37,967 nucleotides of DNA, taken from NCBI GenBank assembly GCA_033557835.1, contig JAWQRO010000489.1, positions 1 to 37,967 on the forward strand, in the 5' to 3' direction. Position 1 is the stretch's first letter; the number at the start of each line of letters is the position of its first letter. Shown one piece after another: positions 21,731 through 33,300 of the stretch. The stretch comes from Helochares maculicollis. Lineage: Eukaryota; Arthropoda; Insecta; Coleoptera; Hydrophilidae. A model generated the notes under the pieces. It did no database searches. It was given only the letters and a program-made list of their open reading frames with translations, and was not told where the DNA came from. Position numbers and translations under genes: made by a program.

Positions 21731-22461
21731 CTATGATCACAAAGTAAAGTGAAATTGTTATTTAAAACTCCCAGGCATTAGGAAGGCAGGTACTTTTTTT
21801 TTCTATGTTGCTAGGACTGGCTATAACATTTGGCAAGCGTCTGTTTGTCAAAAGCTTTAATTATCTCCGAGTTACACGTGTTTTTGTAAACAACAAAAAA
21901 TTAATTTTTCCATATTTAGAATGGGTGATTTTGCTGAGCAAAGAACTTGCATCAAATTTTGTTTACGAAAGGAATATTTTTGTGCGGATACATTGAAATT
22001 GTTGCGGAAGGGCTTCGGTGATCAAACTATGGCACAAAAAAAAACCTTTATAAGTGGTACGAGTTTTGAAGGATTTTTTATGTCGCAAACCCGTCAAGTC
22101 TCGATTGGTGCCAAATGCACCATGTCATATTGCATTGGTTCTTCGCGACTTTTTTGCTAAAAACTCGGCTCATATCGTTCCGCAACCACCGTATTCCCCT
22201 GATTTGGCTCCGTGCGACTTCTGACTATTCAGCAAGCTCAAAAGGCCAATGCGGGGATACCGTTTTGATACCATTGAGGAGATAAAAATCGAATGCTATG
22301 CCGGAAAAAGACTATTTTGACTGTCTCGAGGACTGGAAAAAGCATTGGCAAAAGTGCGTTTTATCGGACGGGGATTACTTTGAAGGGGATGAAATTGATT
22401 TGGAAGAATAAATAAAGAATTTACATTTTATAAACAAGTTCACCTTACTTTTTGATCACAG
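21731..22461 (+). mobile_element. internally deleted mariner, second family (731 bp)
   Basis: TA flanks at 21729-21730 and 22462-22463. The ends pair as CTATGATCACAAAGTAAAGT and, inverted, CTGTGATCAAAAAGTAAGGT. It keeps a transposase N-terminus (MGDFAEQRTCIKFCLRKEYF, about 21921-22045), then jumps to the C-terminal part: a damaged PQPPYSPDLA-type stretch near 22180 and CLEDWKKHWQKCVLSDGDYF near 22325. The whole central catalytic region is missing. It lies in the BTB gene's intron, antisense to the gene. Confidence 0.9.
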
Positions 22462-22463
22462 TA

Positions 22464-23389
22464 GTACAACCATAACACTCATAATTTTCAACACAATTGC
22501 TTTGGAATCACATTTTCTTTGCTTACGAGTATGATTCAAGCAAATCTCATCATAATTTATCATGAAGAACTAATTTTGAACCATTGTAATTACATATTCT
22601 GGTTGAAGCGATTCATATTTTTGAAGGAGCACTGCTCACACGTTCAACTTGTTTGGGTTATATAACATAAGGAAGCGAGCAACGTTCGCCAGTCAGCATT
22701 TTGCTCCATTAGTGGATTTGTGCACCTTTTTTTATTATTTTAAATCTTAATTGTTCTACTTAATAGAAAAAACATTACAAAACAATTCATTGGCATTATT
22801 TAAAAAATTTTTTACGCATTTTACTATAATTTTATGGCAGGCACTCTGGATATAGTTTGTATTTTATACAAAAAAAATGGATGTTCTATGACATATCTTG
22901 AATTTAGAATAGAACTGCTAGAAGAAGACGCAGAGAAGTGCCACAAACCAGATTTTTTTTTCTAAAGTCGAGGCCCTAGTAAAAGCCAAAAGGAAGTCAC
23001 TTTTTAAATGCAATTCCAGTAACAGGAAATAAAAGTAGGCCAACAAAAAATGTGTAGTTTGCTGTTCTAAGCGAGATGACTCAGGAAAGCGCATCCGTAA
23101 GGGAAGTCAGTTCTTAAATTAATAAGTTGGTCTCCATTTGAAGCCATGTTTTGAAAATTATAATTGACTTGCTTTTTATGTGTATTACTTAATTGTTATC
23201 AGTACAGTAAATATATTTAAGGATAAATGATCTCTAATTATAAATGTGAAATTTCTTTGTATTGCATTTAAAGATTTTTTTACAATTTATAATACCTTTT
23301 AAGTTCTTTTAGCCAAGTTTGTTGCTGTTAGAGATTTTAGGTAATGTTTATGTCATTGTTAGCTGTGTCAATATTTACATTCCCATGGG
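22464..23389. other. BTB intron sequence without recognised features
   Basis: Low-complexity AT-rich sequence. No exon with phase-1 joining was found here. Confidence 0.5.
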
Positions 23390-24260
23390 AAAGGATTGGG
23401 TATATGACAAAAACTCGAATTCGAAATTTTGATCAATCTCCAGCTTTTGAGTGCCCTCGAATTCATTTGACCATTTTTAATATGATGTCTGTGTGTGCGT
23501 GAATGTATAGGAAACACGATAGCGGTCATACCGTTTGAGCTGGAGCGATGAAATTTGGCACAATGCTATTATCACAAAATAGTAGATCTGTATCAATTTT
23601 CAAGGCAGGTAGAAATATCAAAAGTGGCTGTTTACCTACACAGTTTTGAATTTTTTCAAGTAAAGTACTCTTTAGAATTAACCTACCGAATTAAAATTTT
23701 GTGTACAGCTTAAATATCACAAAAAACAGACAGACTCAGAGTTTCATCATGAAGAGAGCACCGGCAGTGCCATTTTTTAAATTTAGAAAAATCCAATTTT
23801 AGTTGGCCTTGGAATAAATAATGTACAAAAGTATTACAAAAATGCTAAATATTGTAAAATTAGCAATAGCAGGTAGTTTGGTGAAAATTTGAAAACCGGA
23901 AGTGGAACTTCATTGGAATAAATTCGATTTTTTTAGTAATGCATTTCCACTGTAAAGTTGTACTACTTTAGAGTATATTTTTATTTCCTCAAAAATACAT
24001 GGACATGCACATTGCATATAGTTAAAATAAAAACGATCCGTTTTTATACCTACTGGAAAAGAATTGAATATTTCTAATAAACGTATTAATGTATTATATA
24101 TGCATTGAAGTGTATGGAAATTAAGCAATTTAAAAAGTTTGATTTTATTTTTGCATCACATGTAAGCTTCTGTTGTTTAATTAATAACATTCGTAGATAC
24201 TTATATTAAGTACACGTATTTATACAGGGTTGTTGAATGGAGATACTCCAGATTTATTAG
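23390..24260. repeat. dispersed repeat family R1, copy 3
   Basis: Aligns with 10130-10985 along its length: TTTTGAGTGCCC, ACGATAGCGGTCATACCGTT, GCGATGAAATTTGGCA, TACACAGTTTTGAA, CTTAAATATCACAAAAAAC, GAAAACCGGAAGTGGAA, and the end motif GAATGGAGATACTCCAGATT at 24235. It is non-coding and lies in the BTB gene's intron. Confidence 0.8.
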
Positions 24261-24449
24261 GTAAAATAGTTAAGCCGTGGTCTCTTCACAGAAATATAAT
24301 TGTTGTCTCTCAGACTAGAGTGGATTCATCGAGTATATCTAATATATTCCCATTAAAAGATGTAGCAGTATATTTTAAGCCATATTCATAACACAAGCTC
24401 AATTTATTAAATTGTAAATGAACGTATTAATTTAATATGCTCAACATAC

Positions 24450-25610
24450 CTGTTACAGCTTGTGAGGACGTAGACGATGGACCAGGCATTTCCATGGACG
24501 TTGGTTCAACGTGTTGTATATTGACTTCCTGTGATTGTTGTTGCTGGGGTATTTGCAATGTAATTTGGTGAGGCGGTTCATTTTCAATGCTTTCATGAGA
24601 GCTTCCACGGTGGATTTCCGAATCGTTATTGTGTTGTTTCATTCTTTGACTTGTATTGCAATCAGGTGGAAAACCACCTGGATCAGGTTTTATCACAGTT
24701 CCAAGGGCAGAGCAGCCCGGTGACGTCAAAGTCACCTCACTTGGCAGATGTTCCTCTGAAGTTCGTTCTGTTGAACCAGAACCAGACCCTGTCGACGATT
24801 TCCTCAGTCTTTTTCTAAACACCAAATTTAACATTAATACATAGTTCTTGGATTACGTTGAAAGAATGACAAGTTGTTTATATGGAAGAGCAAAATTGAT
24901 AATATTCACCTCCTGCTGCCTGGTGACAACGGACAAGGAGATGGCGACAGCGATTGGCGCTGCGCACCTTCTGAACTCCAATTGGAATCACCAGGAGTTA
25001 GTAATTCTGTGCGTTCTGCAGAATTGGATTGTTGTTTTGATATCGAAGGTTCCACTGGTATTTCTGCCAAACCTGAGAAGAAAAGAATGATACAAGAATA
25101 TTACTATACTTTTTGTCACTCATTATATATATATATGTATGTATATATATATATATATATATAAACACACACTTGTGTATGTATATATATAGCTACCTTT
25201 GATTTTCAATGTTTCTGCAGTTTTCAAAATGTGCGGAAGTTGTTCCTGCGAAACGTTTACTTCTCCATAGTACATAAAGTCAACCATAACTCGCAAGTCT
25301 GTGAATTTAACATCTTTCAATATAACGATTGGGTGCTGGCAAGGGTTTATACTGAATAATGTCTGGAAGAGAGCATCGATTGTTTATCTTGTGATTGCTA
25401 TCGAACTAAACAAGTTTCGTCACACTTTCGACAACTTACCTGAAAGTAGGAACTACAAGCAGACAAAACCAACTTGTGAGCCTGTAAATGTTTTCCTTCT
25501 GCTGACAAAGTGACATCAACAAGAGATTTATTGTGTAGTAGACTAGAGAAGACAGAAATAAAATTTGGTTGATGATTGTTCCATCGTAAGCAATATTGTT
25601 GCATTGCCAT
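24450..25610 (-). CDS. BTB/POZ transcription regulator, shared 5' coding exons
   Basis: Four exons: 25440-25610, 25197-25362, 24910-25072 and 24450-24814, encoding 288 codons plus one base. Residues about 5-118 are a BTB/POZ domain of the insect lola/tramtrack/bric-a-brac class: QYCLRWNNHQPNF, LVDVTLSAEGKHLQAHKLVL, SACSSYFQ, then NPCQHPIVILKDVKF, FMYYGEVNVSQEQLPHILKT, AETLKIKG. Such domains dimerise and recruit cofactors in the nucleus. A Ser/Pro linker, a basic NLS-like SRRKRLRK across the exon 3/4 join, and a Gln-rich tail follow. An in-frame TAA nine bases upstream of the ATG at 25608-25610 fixes the start. A consensus acceptor (TTCCAG) just upstream implies a separate 5' UTR exon, which I could not place. 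Exon 4 ends in phase 1 and joins either alternative end. I do not assign a one-to-one fly orthologue. Confidence 0.92.
25123..25192. repeat. TA/CA microsatellite next to a splice donor
   Basis: Mostly TA with TG/CA interruptions. It lies in the 124-bp intron between BTB exons 2 and 3 and reaches into the donor site (25191-25196). Confidence 0.9.
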
Positions 25611-28078
25611 TTTTCCTGTTTATAAAATCTGGAACAAAAGGAAATAAAATCAAATACTTGATTGGGAAAAAGTTTGAATTAACATCAATTCTAACTCGCA
25701 TTACCATAGCGAAAGAAGAAATGACAATTTTAAAATTTATTTTACTGTCATGTAAGCAACTCATTACATAAATTTAGAGTAATAAACACTGAGTGATAAG
25801 AACATATTTTAAAATTACACTGGTGGTGTAAAATCCAGACAATAGAACACGCTTCTTTTCTGCCGATTAAATACCCACTAATTGCAGGTAGAGTTACAGT
25901 GTATGGTCATCGTTCTGAGAAGATATTATTACTAAATTAAATTTTTTTATTTTAATATTTACACCCTATTGATAGATTTATTGAGCTTCAATTAATTCCG
26001 TTCTATTTATACACTTTTAATCAAGGTCTTTAATATATGTATAATCAGTTTAAAGGTTCTTTAGACATAAAGTAGAATCAAGTTAAAATTGCTTAAAACA
26101 AACGTTTTAAAAGTACTCTGGATGAAAATTATATAAACACAAAGAACTTAAATTTTAACAATTATTATTATACTAAACTATTAAAAAACAGCAGTTTTAG
26201 GATTTTATTATTTATTTATAATCATGACACCTTAGTGTTTCCACTTCTGCGAAAACAATTGGGTTACAAAAATGGAATCTTCCTTTCTATTTTAACTTAT
26301 CACAGTGAAATGCTTAAAACTACTTATTTTAATTTATTTCTTGATGTTCCAAAAAGTTCTCTCTCTTACTTATTCTACATGTTTAGACACTTTTAAATGC
26401 AAACAGTTCTAATTGCGAAAAGTTAAGGTGGGCGCTTTATATTTTATAGGTGTAAATAAACGATTCCAATGCCTGAATACGAAATGTTGAGTGAATATTT
26501 TTTGTAAATTGTTCGACTATTGGCCAATTCACCCAAAAACTTTGACATTTCAAAATTTCTAACCACCAATCAAATATAAGCAAACAATAATGAATGTCTC
26601 ATAGCCCTCTACTAAATTCTTAATACCCAATAGTAGTTGCTGTAATGCACGTATTGCAAGAATATTTTTAAAACCAGGGGAAGCACGACTAGGCTTCACC
26701 CATTAGACCAATAAATAAACTATTTGCCTAAGTGAGTACTTGGAAAACAGAAAAACTAAACAGGAAGTTTTGAATATAATACACTGAAGCAAGCTAACCT
26801 TACTACTATTTTAACGATTTTATCTGAAATGAGGCAAGTAAGTACATCATTCATTGTTTAAAATACATAGTTATAAAACAGTAAAGCACTTACACAAGCG
26901 GAAAATTTATGATGTAATACCCAAATATATAAACATTTATCAATAAATATGTACCATGTAACAGCAGATATCTAGGATGGAATTCATGGCAAATTGGATT
27001 TGCTTAAAGAAGAGCACGGCAAGCTAGGATTTCAGTTGACAGTTTGCGGAAGGGGGAAAATAATCGGCAGTTCGGTTGTGCAAATGACATGTTTATATTT
27101 TGTACTTACAATCAATATACCATCCACAGAAAATAGTAACCTTGAAATCCTACTAATGGGTATGACATCAACAAATTGCGATACTCTCGAAATAAATGTG
27201 TGAAAAGGTCGAAATGAAAACTTGATGCCGTGACGTCATCAGTGATACTTGCACTTTACACTGGTTATTATTTAAATAAAACTTGCAATATCTTTCAAAT
27301 AAACACTACATGCAAAAAACATAAGCCACCATTTTTCAGTTTTTTTTTATTACCACCTGACGTAACACAACCGCATCAAACAGGATTCTGTAATTGAGGG
27401 TTCGGATTTGCGAGCGTATTGTAATAAATTGATTGCGAATCAACTTAAAATATAATTATAAATGGTGTGCGAAATAAAGAACAGCGACTATTAATGATTC
27501 ATACAACGAAGTTTCGTTATGCAAGAGATCTTTTACGGGTTGACGGTCCTTCAAATAGATGGCGCAAGCAATACTGAACCGGAAATCTAGTGTTGTGATT
27601 CATGATTTTACTATAAATAAAATTGTTGGTGAGTCATATGACAGAAAATTGCTGTTTACTGCGAAATTATGCAAAAATCTTAGCAGGATTATCAAAAAGT
27701 TCACATAACTTAGGTGTAGCATTGCTTTTCTCAGTGCCATCTTTTGAAATGTTGTTGTATTGAACAGACGTTATTTTTATGGTCTATAAATTATATTAAT
27801 TGATCAAAGTACAGTATCAGAGGCATTTCATTGGTCAGTCTAAGCAACACTTTGACTGAAGTATTGGGCTTCAAAAAGCTGTTTGTGCACCATGATGGCC
27901 GCATTCGCTGACAACGGAACAAAAACACATTCAAATTCGACTATGGATGAGTCTACTACCATAATCCTGGGTCTTCGGTTCGGAAACTAGTTCGTGTTCA
28001 GAAATCGGCCAAGAAATTGAAGAGATCACGTGATTCATCGACGACTATGACTCAACACACTATCAATCTAATTTTGAA
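25611..28078. other. upstream region of the BTB gene, no coding gene seen
   Basis: It must hold the 5' UTR exon and promoter or further intron of the BTB gene. It is AT-rich, with no domain in any frame. A short plus-strand frame at about 27975-28079 is basic (SAKKLKRSRDSS) and ends at a consensus donor where the 0.5-kb array begins; it may be a diverged extra unit or an exon. Confidence 0.45.
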
Positions 28079-30190
28079 GGTAAGAGAGGTCGGACGTGCT
28101 TCTATATTCCTTCCTCGCTCATCACTTGTTTATGCGCACAACACGACCTTCTTCTACTGTTTTTTACAGCTATCGCTCTCATGTATCCTGATTTTTGGAT
28201 GAATGCTGATTTTGATTGGGACTGAAAAGAGGTCGGTCGGTTCGGTGAATCGCCTTCTTTCTTTGGATTTTGGTACTTATAAGTCATGAAGGTGACTCTA
28301 AGGCAATGGAGCGATTCCAGGGCCACATACTTCTCTCAAGGAGGGGGCCATCTGATTGATTTAGACCCGGACATCCTAGATGGTTGGAGGTTCATCGACC
28401 GACCGACTTTTTTTCGTTTTGGTCAAAATTTTGCTTTCACGAGAGGACTGGACTACATGTTTGCAGTCTGGTTTCGGCAGTTGAAAAGATTGGCTTTGTT
28501 CAGGCCGCAGTTGAAACCATGTGCTCTGGAAGTTCCCATCTAGGACCCAGATTCAAGAAACTTTCAATTCAGTTTGAATGGTAAGTGAGGTCGGAGACGT
28601 TTCTATATTATTTCTTCGCTCATCACTTGCTTATGTTCACAACATGACCTTTTTCTACTTTGTAACAGCTAAGACTCGCATGTATCCTAATTTCTGAGTG
28701 AATGTTGGTTTTGATTAGGACGGAAAAGAGATCGGTCGGTTCGGTGGATTGCCTTCTTTCCGTGAATGTTGGAATTTTTAAGTCATTAGGGCGACTCTAA
28801 GGCCATAGAGAGATTCCGGGGCCACATACCTCTCTCAAGGAGTTTGTCCATCTAATTGATTTAGATCCGGACATTTTGAATGGTTAGAAGTTTATCGACC
28901 GACCAACTCTCTTTCGTTCTCGTCAAAATTTTGCATTCACGCGGGAACTGGAGAACATGTTTGCAGTCTGGTTTCGGCAGTTGAAAAGATTGGATATGTT
29001 CAGGCCGCATTTGAAACCACGTGCTTTGGAAGTTTACATCTAGGATCAAGATTCAATAAACTTTCAATCCAGTTTGGAGGGTAATTGAGTTGGGAGGTGT
29101 TTCTATATTGCATTTTCACAACCTAACCTTTTTCTATTTTTTTAGCATCTAACACCTGCATGTATACTGATTTCTGGATGAATGCTGATTTTGATTAGGA
29201 CGGAAAAAAGATCGGTCGGTTCGGTGGATCGCCTTCTTTCTTTGGATCTTAGTACTTTTAAGTCATAAAGGCGACTCTAAGGTCATAGAGCATTTGCGGG
29301 GCCACATACCACTCTCAAGAAGTGGGTCCATCTGATTGGTTTATCGACCGACCGACTCTCTTTCGTTCTGGTAAAAATTTTGCATTCACGAGGAAACTGG
29401 ACTACATGTTTGAGTCTGGTTTCGGCAGTTGAAGAGATTGGTTATGCTTCGGTCGCAGTTGAAACCACGTGCTCTGGAAGCTTCCGTCTGGGATCAAGAC
29501 AACAAACTTTTAATCCAGTTTGGATGGTAAGTGAGGTCGGAGATGTTTCTATATTATTTCTTCGCCCATCACTTTTGTTTGTGTTAACAACATGACCGTC
29601 TTCTACTTTTTTTACAGCTACTACTCGCATGTATCCTGATTTCTGGATGAATGCTGATTTTGATTAGGACGGAAAAGAGATCGGTCGATTCGGTGGATCG
29701 CCTACTTTCTTTGGATGTTGGTACTTTTAAGTCATGAAGGCGACTCTAAGGCCATAGAGCGATTCCGGAGCCACATACCCCTCTCAAGGAGTGGATCCAT
29801 CTGATTGATTTAGACCCGGACATCCTGGATAGTTAGAGGTTCATCGACCGACCAACTCCCTTTCGTTCTGGTCAAAATTTTGCATTCACAAAGAGACTGA
29901 ACTACATGTTTGCAGTCTGGTCTCCACAGTTGAAGAGATTGGCTTCGGCCAAAGTAGAAACGACGTGTTCTGGCAATTCCCATCTGGGACCAAGAATCAA
30001 CTTATCCATTTGGGATGATAAGGTAAGTCGGGGGTGCTTTTATATTCTTACATTGCTTTCATCACTTATTATATCTTTCAGTTTTGCAGGTGCCATTGTG
30101 GAGACAACGTGCTGCATATTTCCATCCGGGACCAAGATTAAACTTATTTTTTTATCCAGTTTCGCTAGTATGAGAAATCGGATGTGCTTC
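28079..30190. repeat. tandem array of ~500-bp units
   Basis: Units begin at a GGTAAG-like motif at 28079, 28580, 29080, 29526 and 30022, so the lengths are 501, 500, 446 and 496 bp, then a partial unit of about 170 bp. Each full unit has, in order: a GTAAG donor-like motif, a pyrimidine tract ending ACAG or TAGC, ATGTATCCTGATTTCTGG, a TCGGTCGGT-like arm, GCGACTCTAAGGCCATAGAG, CCACATACC.CTCTCAAG, a reversed arm CGACCGACC, CATGTTTGCAGTCTGG and ACCACGTGCTCTGGAAG. Reading frames are broken in all units, so it is not a simple coding exon series. Confidence 0.88.
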
Positions 30191-30730
30191 TAGTTTCTTT
30201 CCATGCTCATCATTTGTTTTATTTTCATTTAAGCACCGTCCGAAGAAGAAATTAGCTTGATTTTGTTTTTATAAATTTAAATGTTTACTTAGAACTCTTT
30301 TCATGTCATTAGTTTTATTCGACTAAAGAATGTGTGTTTAAGTTTCTTATACGTCTTCTATTCGAAATTTTAACGGACTTGAGTTTCCTTGACTGGATAT
30401 AAGTGTACATGTATACCTTGGGCTAATATTGATGGCATTGATTTCATACCAAATCGTTCTTTTATAATGTAATATTAGAATGTGGTATTCTGTATAAATG
30501 CTTATATTTGTAATGTATCTTGCAATGCATGGATTTTGTAAGTAAGTTGTTTAGTCTCAACTATTTGTAAATGTTGCTCAGCTTGTTCTGCTGTAAAGTG
30601 GAATCAGCTGTATTTGCTGAAATGTTTTTAAATGTTATGTAATTATATTAGGAATGAAGTTTTCATTATACAACCTAAAGTACGACGCCAAGCTTTTAGG
30701 ATTTATCATAGAATGCGACATTGTTACTTA
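30191..30730. other. spacer between the two tandem arrays
   Basis: AT-rich, no gene or repeat recognised. Confidence 0.45.
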
Positions 30731-31925
30731 TAAGTACTTTTAGGGAATACTCTTATTTACAGCCGCACCACTTTCTATGAGACGTCGGCGAATACTTCTG
30801 GCATCCGCGCTAAGAAGTGTGTTTAAAATCTTGTTAACCGAGGAAGGAGGAAAAACTTCTGCTATTCATTATAGCAAGAAGAACTTAGGAATTTTCGACT
30901 ATTAAGTACTTTTATGAACTATTCTTATTTACAGCTGCAGTCCCAGAGTCGCACCACTCTCTAAGAATGGTCGGTGAGTATTTCTGGCATTCGTGGTTAG
31001 AAGTGTGTTTAAAATCTTGTTAACCGAGGAAGAAGGAAAAACTTCTGCTATTCATTATAGCAAGAAGAACTTAGAAATTTTCGACTATTAAGTACTTTTA
31101 TGAAAGATTCTTATTTACAGCTGCAGTCCCAGAGTCGCACCACTCTCTAAGAATGGTCGGTGAGTATTTCTGGCATTCGTGCTTATAAGTGTGTTTAAAA
31201 TCTTGTTAACCGAGGAAGGAGGAAAAACTTCTACTATTCATTATAGCAAGAAGAACTTAGGAATTTTCGACTATTATGTACTTTTATGAAATATTCTTAT
31301 TTACAGCTGCAGTCCCAGAGTCGCACCACTCTCTAAGAATGGTCAGTGAGTATTTCTGGCATTCGTGCTTAAAAGTGTGTTTAAAATCTTGTTAACCGAG
31401 GAAGGAGGAAAAATTTCTGTTATTCATTATAGCAAGAGGAACTTAGGAAGCTTTGACTATTAAGTATTTATGTAATAGATTGTTATTCATAGCTGATACT
31501 CGTACTTAGAAGTGTGCTTAAAGTCTTGTTCATGGCAGAAGGAGGAAGAACTTCTACGATTCAACATAGCAAGAAAAATTTAGGAAATAAGAACTAATGA
31601 GTAGCTTTGTGGAAGATTCTTGTTTACAGCTACAACCCCAGAGCCGCACCAGTCTCTGAGAGTGGTCGATGAATATTTCTGGCACTCGTACTTAGAAGTG
31701 TGTTTAAAGTCTTATTCAAAGCAGAAGGAGGAAGAACTTCCACGATTCATCATAGCAAGAAAAACTTAGGAAATAAGAACTAATGAGTAATTTCGTGGAA
31801 GATTCTTGTTTACAGCTACAGCGTCAGTTTCAAAGCCGCACCACTCTCTAAGAGTGGTCGGTGAATATTTCTAGCATTCGTGCTCAGAAGTGTGCTTAAA
31901 CTCTTGTTCACTGAGGAATCTGCAT
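30731..31925. repeat. tandem array of ~186-bp stem-loop units
   Basis: Units anchored on TAAGTACTTTTATGAA begin at 30731, 30903, 31089, 31275 and 31461, spaced 172, 186, 186 and 186 bp, followed by a shortened unit and two more diverged units to 31925. Each complete unit holds TTATTTACAGCTGCAGTCCC, an inverted repeat (perfect in the last unit: ACCACTCT 31840-31847, loop CTA, AGAGTGGT 31851-31858), GAGTATTTCTGGCATTCGTG, AGAAGTGTGTTTAAA and, 30 bp on, AAAACTTCT, which can pair with the AGAAGT. No coding frame runs through it. Related units lie at 5040-5335. Confidence 0.88.
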
Positions 31926-31989
31926 TAAATCAGGATTGTTTGATTAGTAGCGGCAACAGTCTTCTTGAAATTTTAAAATTTCCAACTAA

Positions 31990-32065
31990 ACTGTACTTTG
32001 TAACTTTATATTGCACTTTTATACTAATTTGCGGGAATGCTTAGTGGAGATACTCCAGATTTTTG
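31990..32065. repeat. R1-family end fragment
   Basis: It contains TTAGTGGAGATACTCCAGAT at 32043, the same motif that ends R1 copies 2 and 3. Only this terminal part is recognisable. Confidence 0.5.
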
Positions 32066-32079
32066 TTTTAAATTTTATA

Positions 32080-32700
32080 TTTAACTCTTCTGCAGCTGAC
32101 TCTTCATTTTAGCCTAATCAGAATGAAAATGACAGTTTAACTATCGCTCTTTTATTGCAAAGTTACAAATTCAAGCGTCAGGATATGGTCCAAATTTTTT
32201 CGTTTATTTAAGTAGTTTCTGATGAAATCTTTCTCTCATACCCGGTTTCCGTCAGTTTAGACCAATATTCTTGAAAGTGGCATCAAAACGTTCATATCTT
32301 CATCGCAGTGTTGTAAATAGCCCATCTAAGCCTTAAACTGTGCTTCTAAATTTTTAAAAAATGTATTTAATTAGTTCCTGATGAAATCCGATTGCGTCTT
32401 TCTGGTACCTTACATTATTTTAGCCTAGTTGGTGTAAAAGCGGCGTCTAAAAGTCCGTATCTATTTTGCAAAGATGTGAATAACCCATCCAGGCCTCAGG
32501 CTGCGCTCCTGATTTTCAAGTAAATTTATTTATGTTGTCTTTAATAAAATGTGACTACTTTTGTCCGGTATCAAATTTTCTTCATTTTAGCCTAATTAGC
32601 ATCAAAAACGTTTGTATTGCAGAGATACTAGTAGCCCATTCAACTATAGCAATGCTCTTGGTTTTCTTGTGATTTTATTTAAGCAGCCTCTAGCATTAGT
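32080..32700. repeat. degenerate tandem array of ~160-bp units
   Basis: About 3.5 units. The anchors recur at steady spacing: TTTTAGCCTA at about 32107, 32419 and 32586 (a degraded one near 32254), TAGCCCAT or TAACCCAT at about 32317, 32475 and 32631, and CTGATGAAATC at 32219 and 32378. No coding frame. Confidence 0.75.
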
Positions 32701-33146
32701 TTCTGATTTAAAAGTAATAGGTATTGTCTAGTTATTGGATGACAGAAATTGTACAGATTTACGGGTTCTTAGACAGGGTGGGAGCTTCGGTAGAGACGGT
32801 TTGTTGGGTACATGGGCGAAATAAAAAAAATGTATCAGGGACAAATTTCGCATGCTTATTAAAATAGCTGCAAAAGAAAAACAAATAAAGCACGTAAATG
32901 TAAGAAAATTGTTGACGAAAATCGTAACATAAAAGTCCATGGACATATTAGAAGAACAGCAGGGATCCAGATCCAACAGGTTCAAGCGGATGAAATGTTT
33001 ATTTTATTGTATCACTTCAGAGACTAAGGCATCCAGTGAGGGATACACTGCAGATAAAGGAAGAAAAAATATTAAACAAAACAGTCATATTAATATTCAA
33101 TATTAGTAAAATATTAAAAACACTTAACTGAAAGGATATATAACGT
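32701..33146. other. spacer without recognised features
   Basis: No gene seen. Parts from about 32930 on may belong to the LINE remnant that follows, but I cannot support that from the residues. Confidence 0.4.
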
Positions 33147-33300
33147 AAAGAATCCAAAATTCGAGTAATCGAAGCATGTGTGAGGCTAGTACTAATTTAT
33201 GCAGCTAAAATTATACCTGAACTATCAGGCATAAAAAATAATTTAAAAAGCAGAAAGCAAAATGCAAAGATTAATCAGGGGAACAAAAGAATCTTGTTAG
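33147..33300 (+). pseudogene. LINE reverse-transcriptase remnant, RTE-like
   Basis: A frame from about 33151 reads KESKIRVIEACVRLVLIYAA, KIIPELSGIKNNLKSRKQNA. This resembles the region after the RT core in RTE-type non-LTR elements, where a K(I/V)RVIEACVRPV.TYA motif is followed by a T.LL.TTEM-type stretch. Only about 50 codons remain, with no endonuclease or catalytic FADD seen. I infer an old, strongly truncated insertion. Confidence 0.55.

Noticed and set aside
24535..25164. Plus-strand frames opposite the BTB exons
   Set aside because: They are antisense shadows of the shared BTB exons 3 and 4.
32219..32384. Hammerhead ribozyme or box C/D snoRNA in the 160-bp units
   Set aside because: CTGATGA is present, but I find no GAAA core partner or paired D box with terminal stem by eye.
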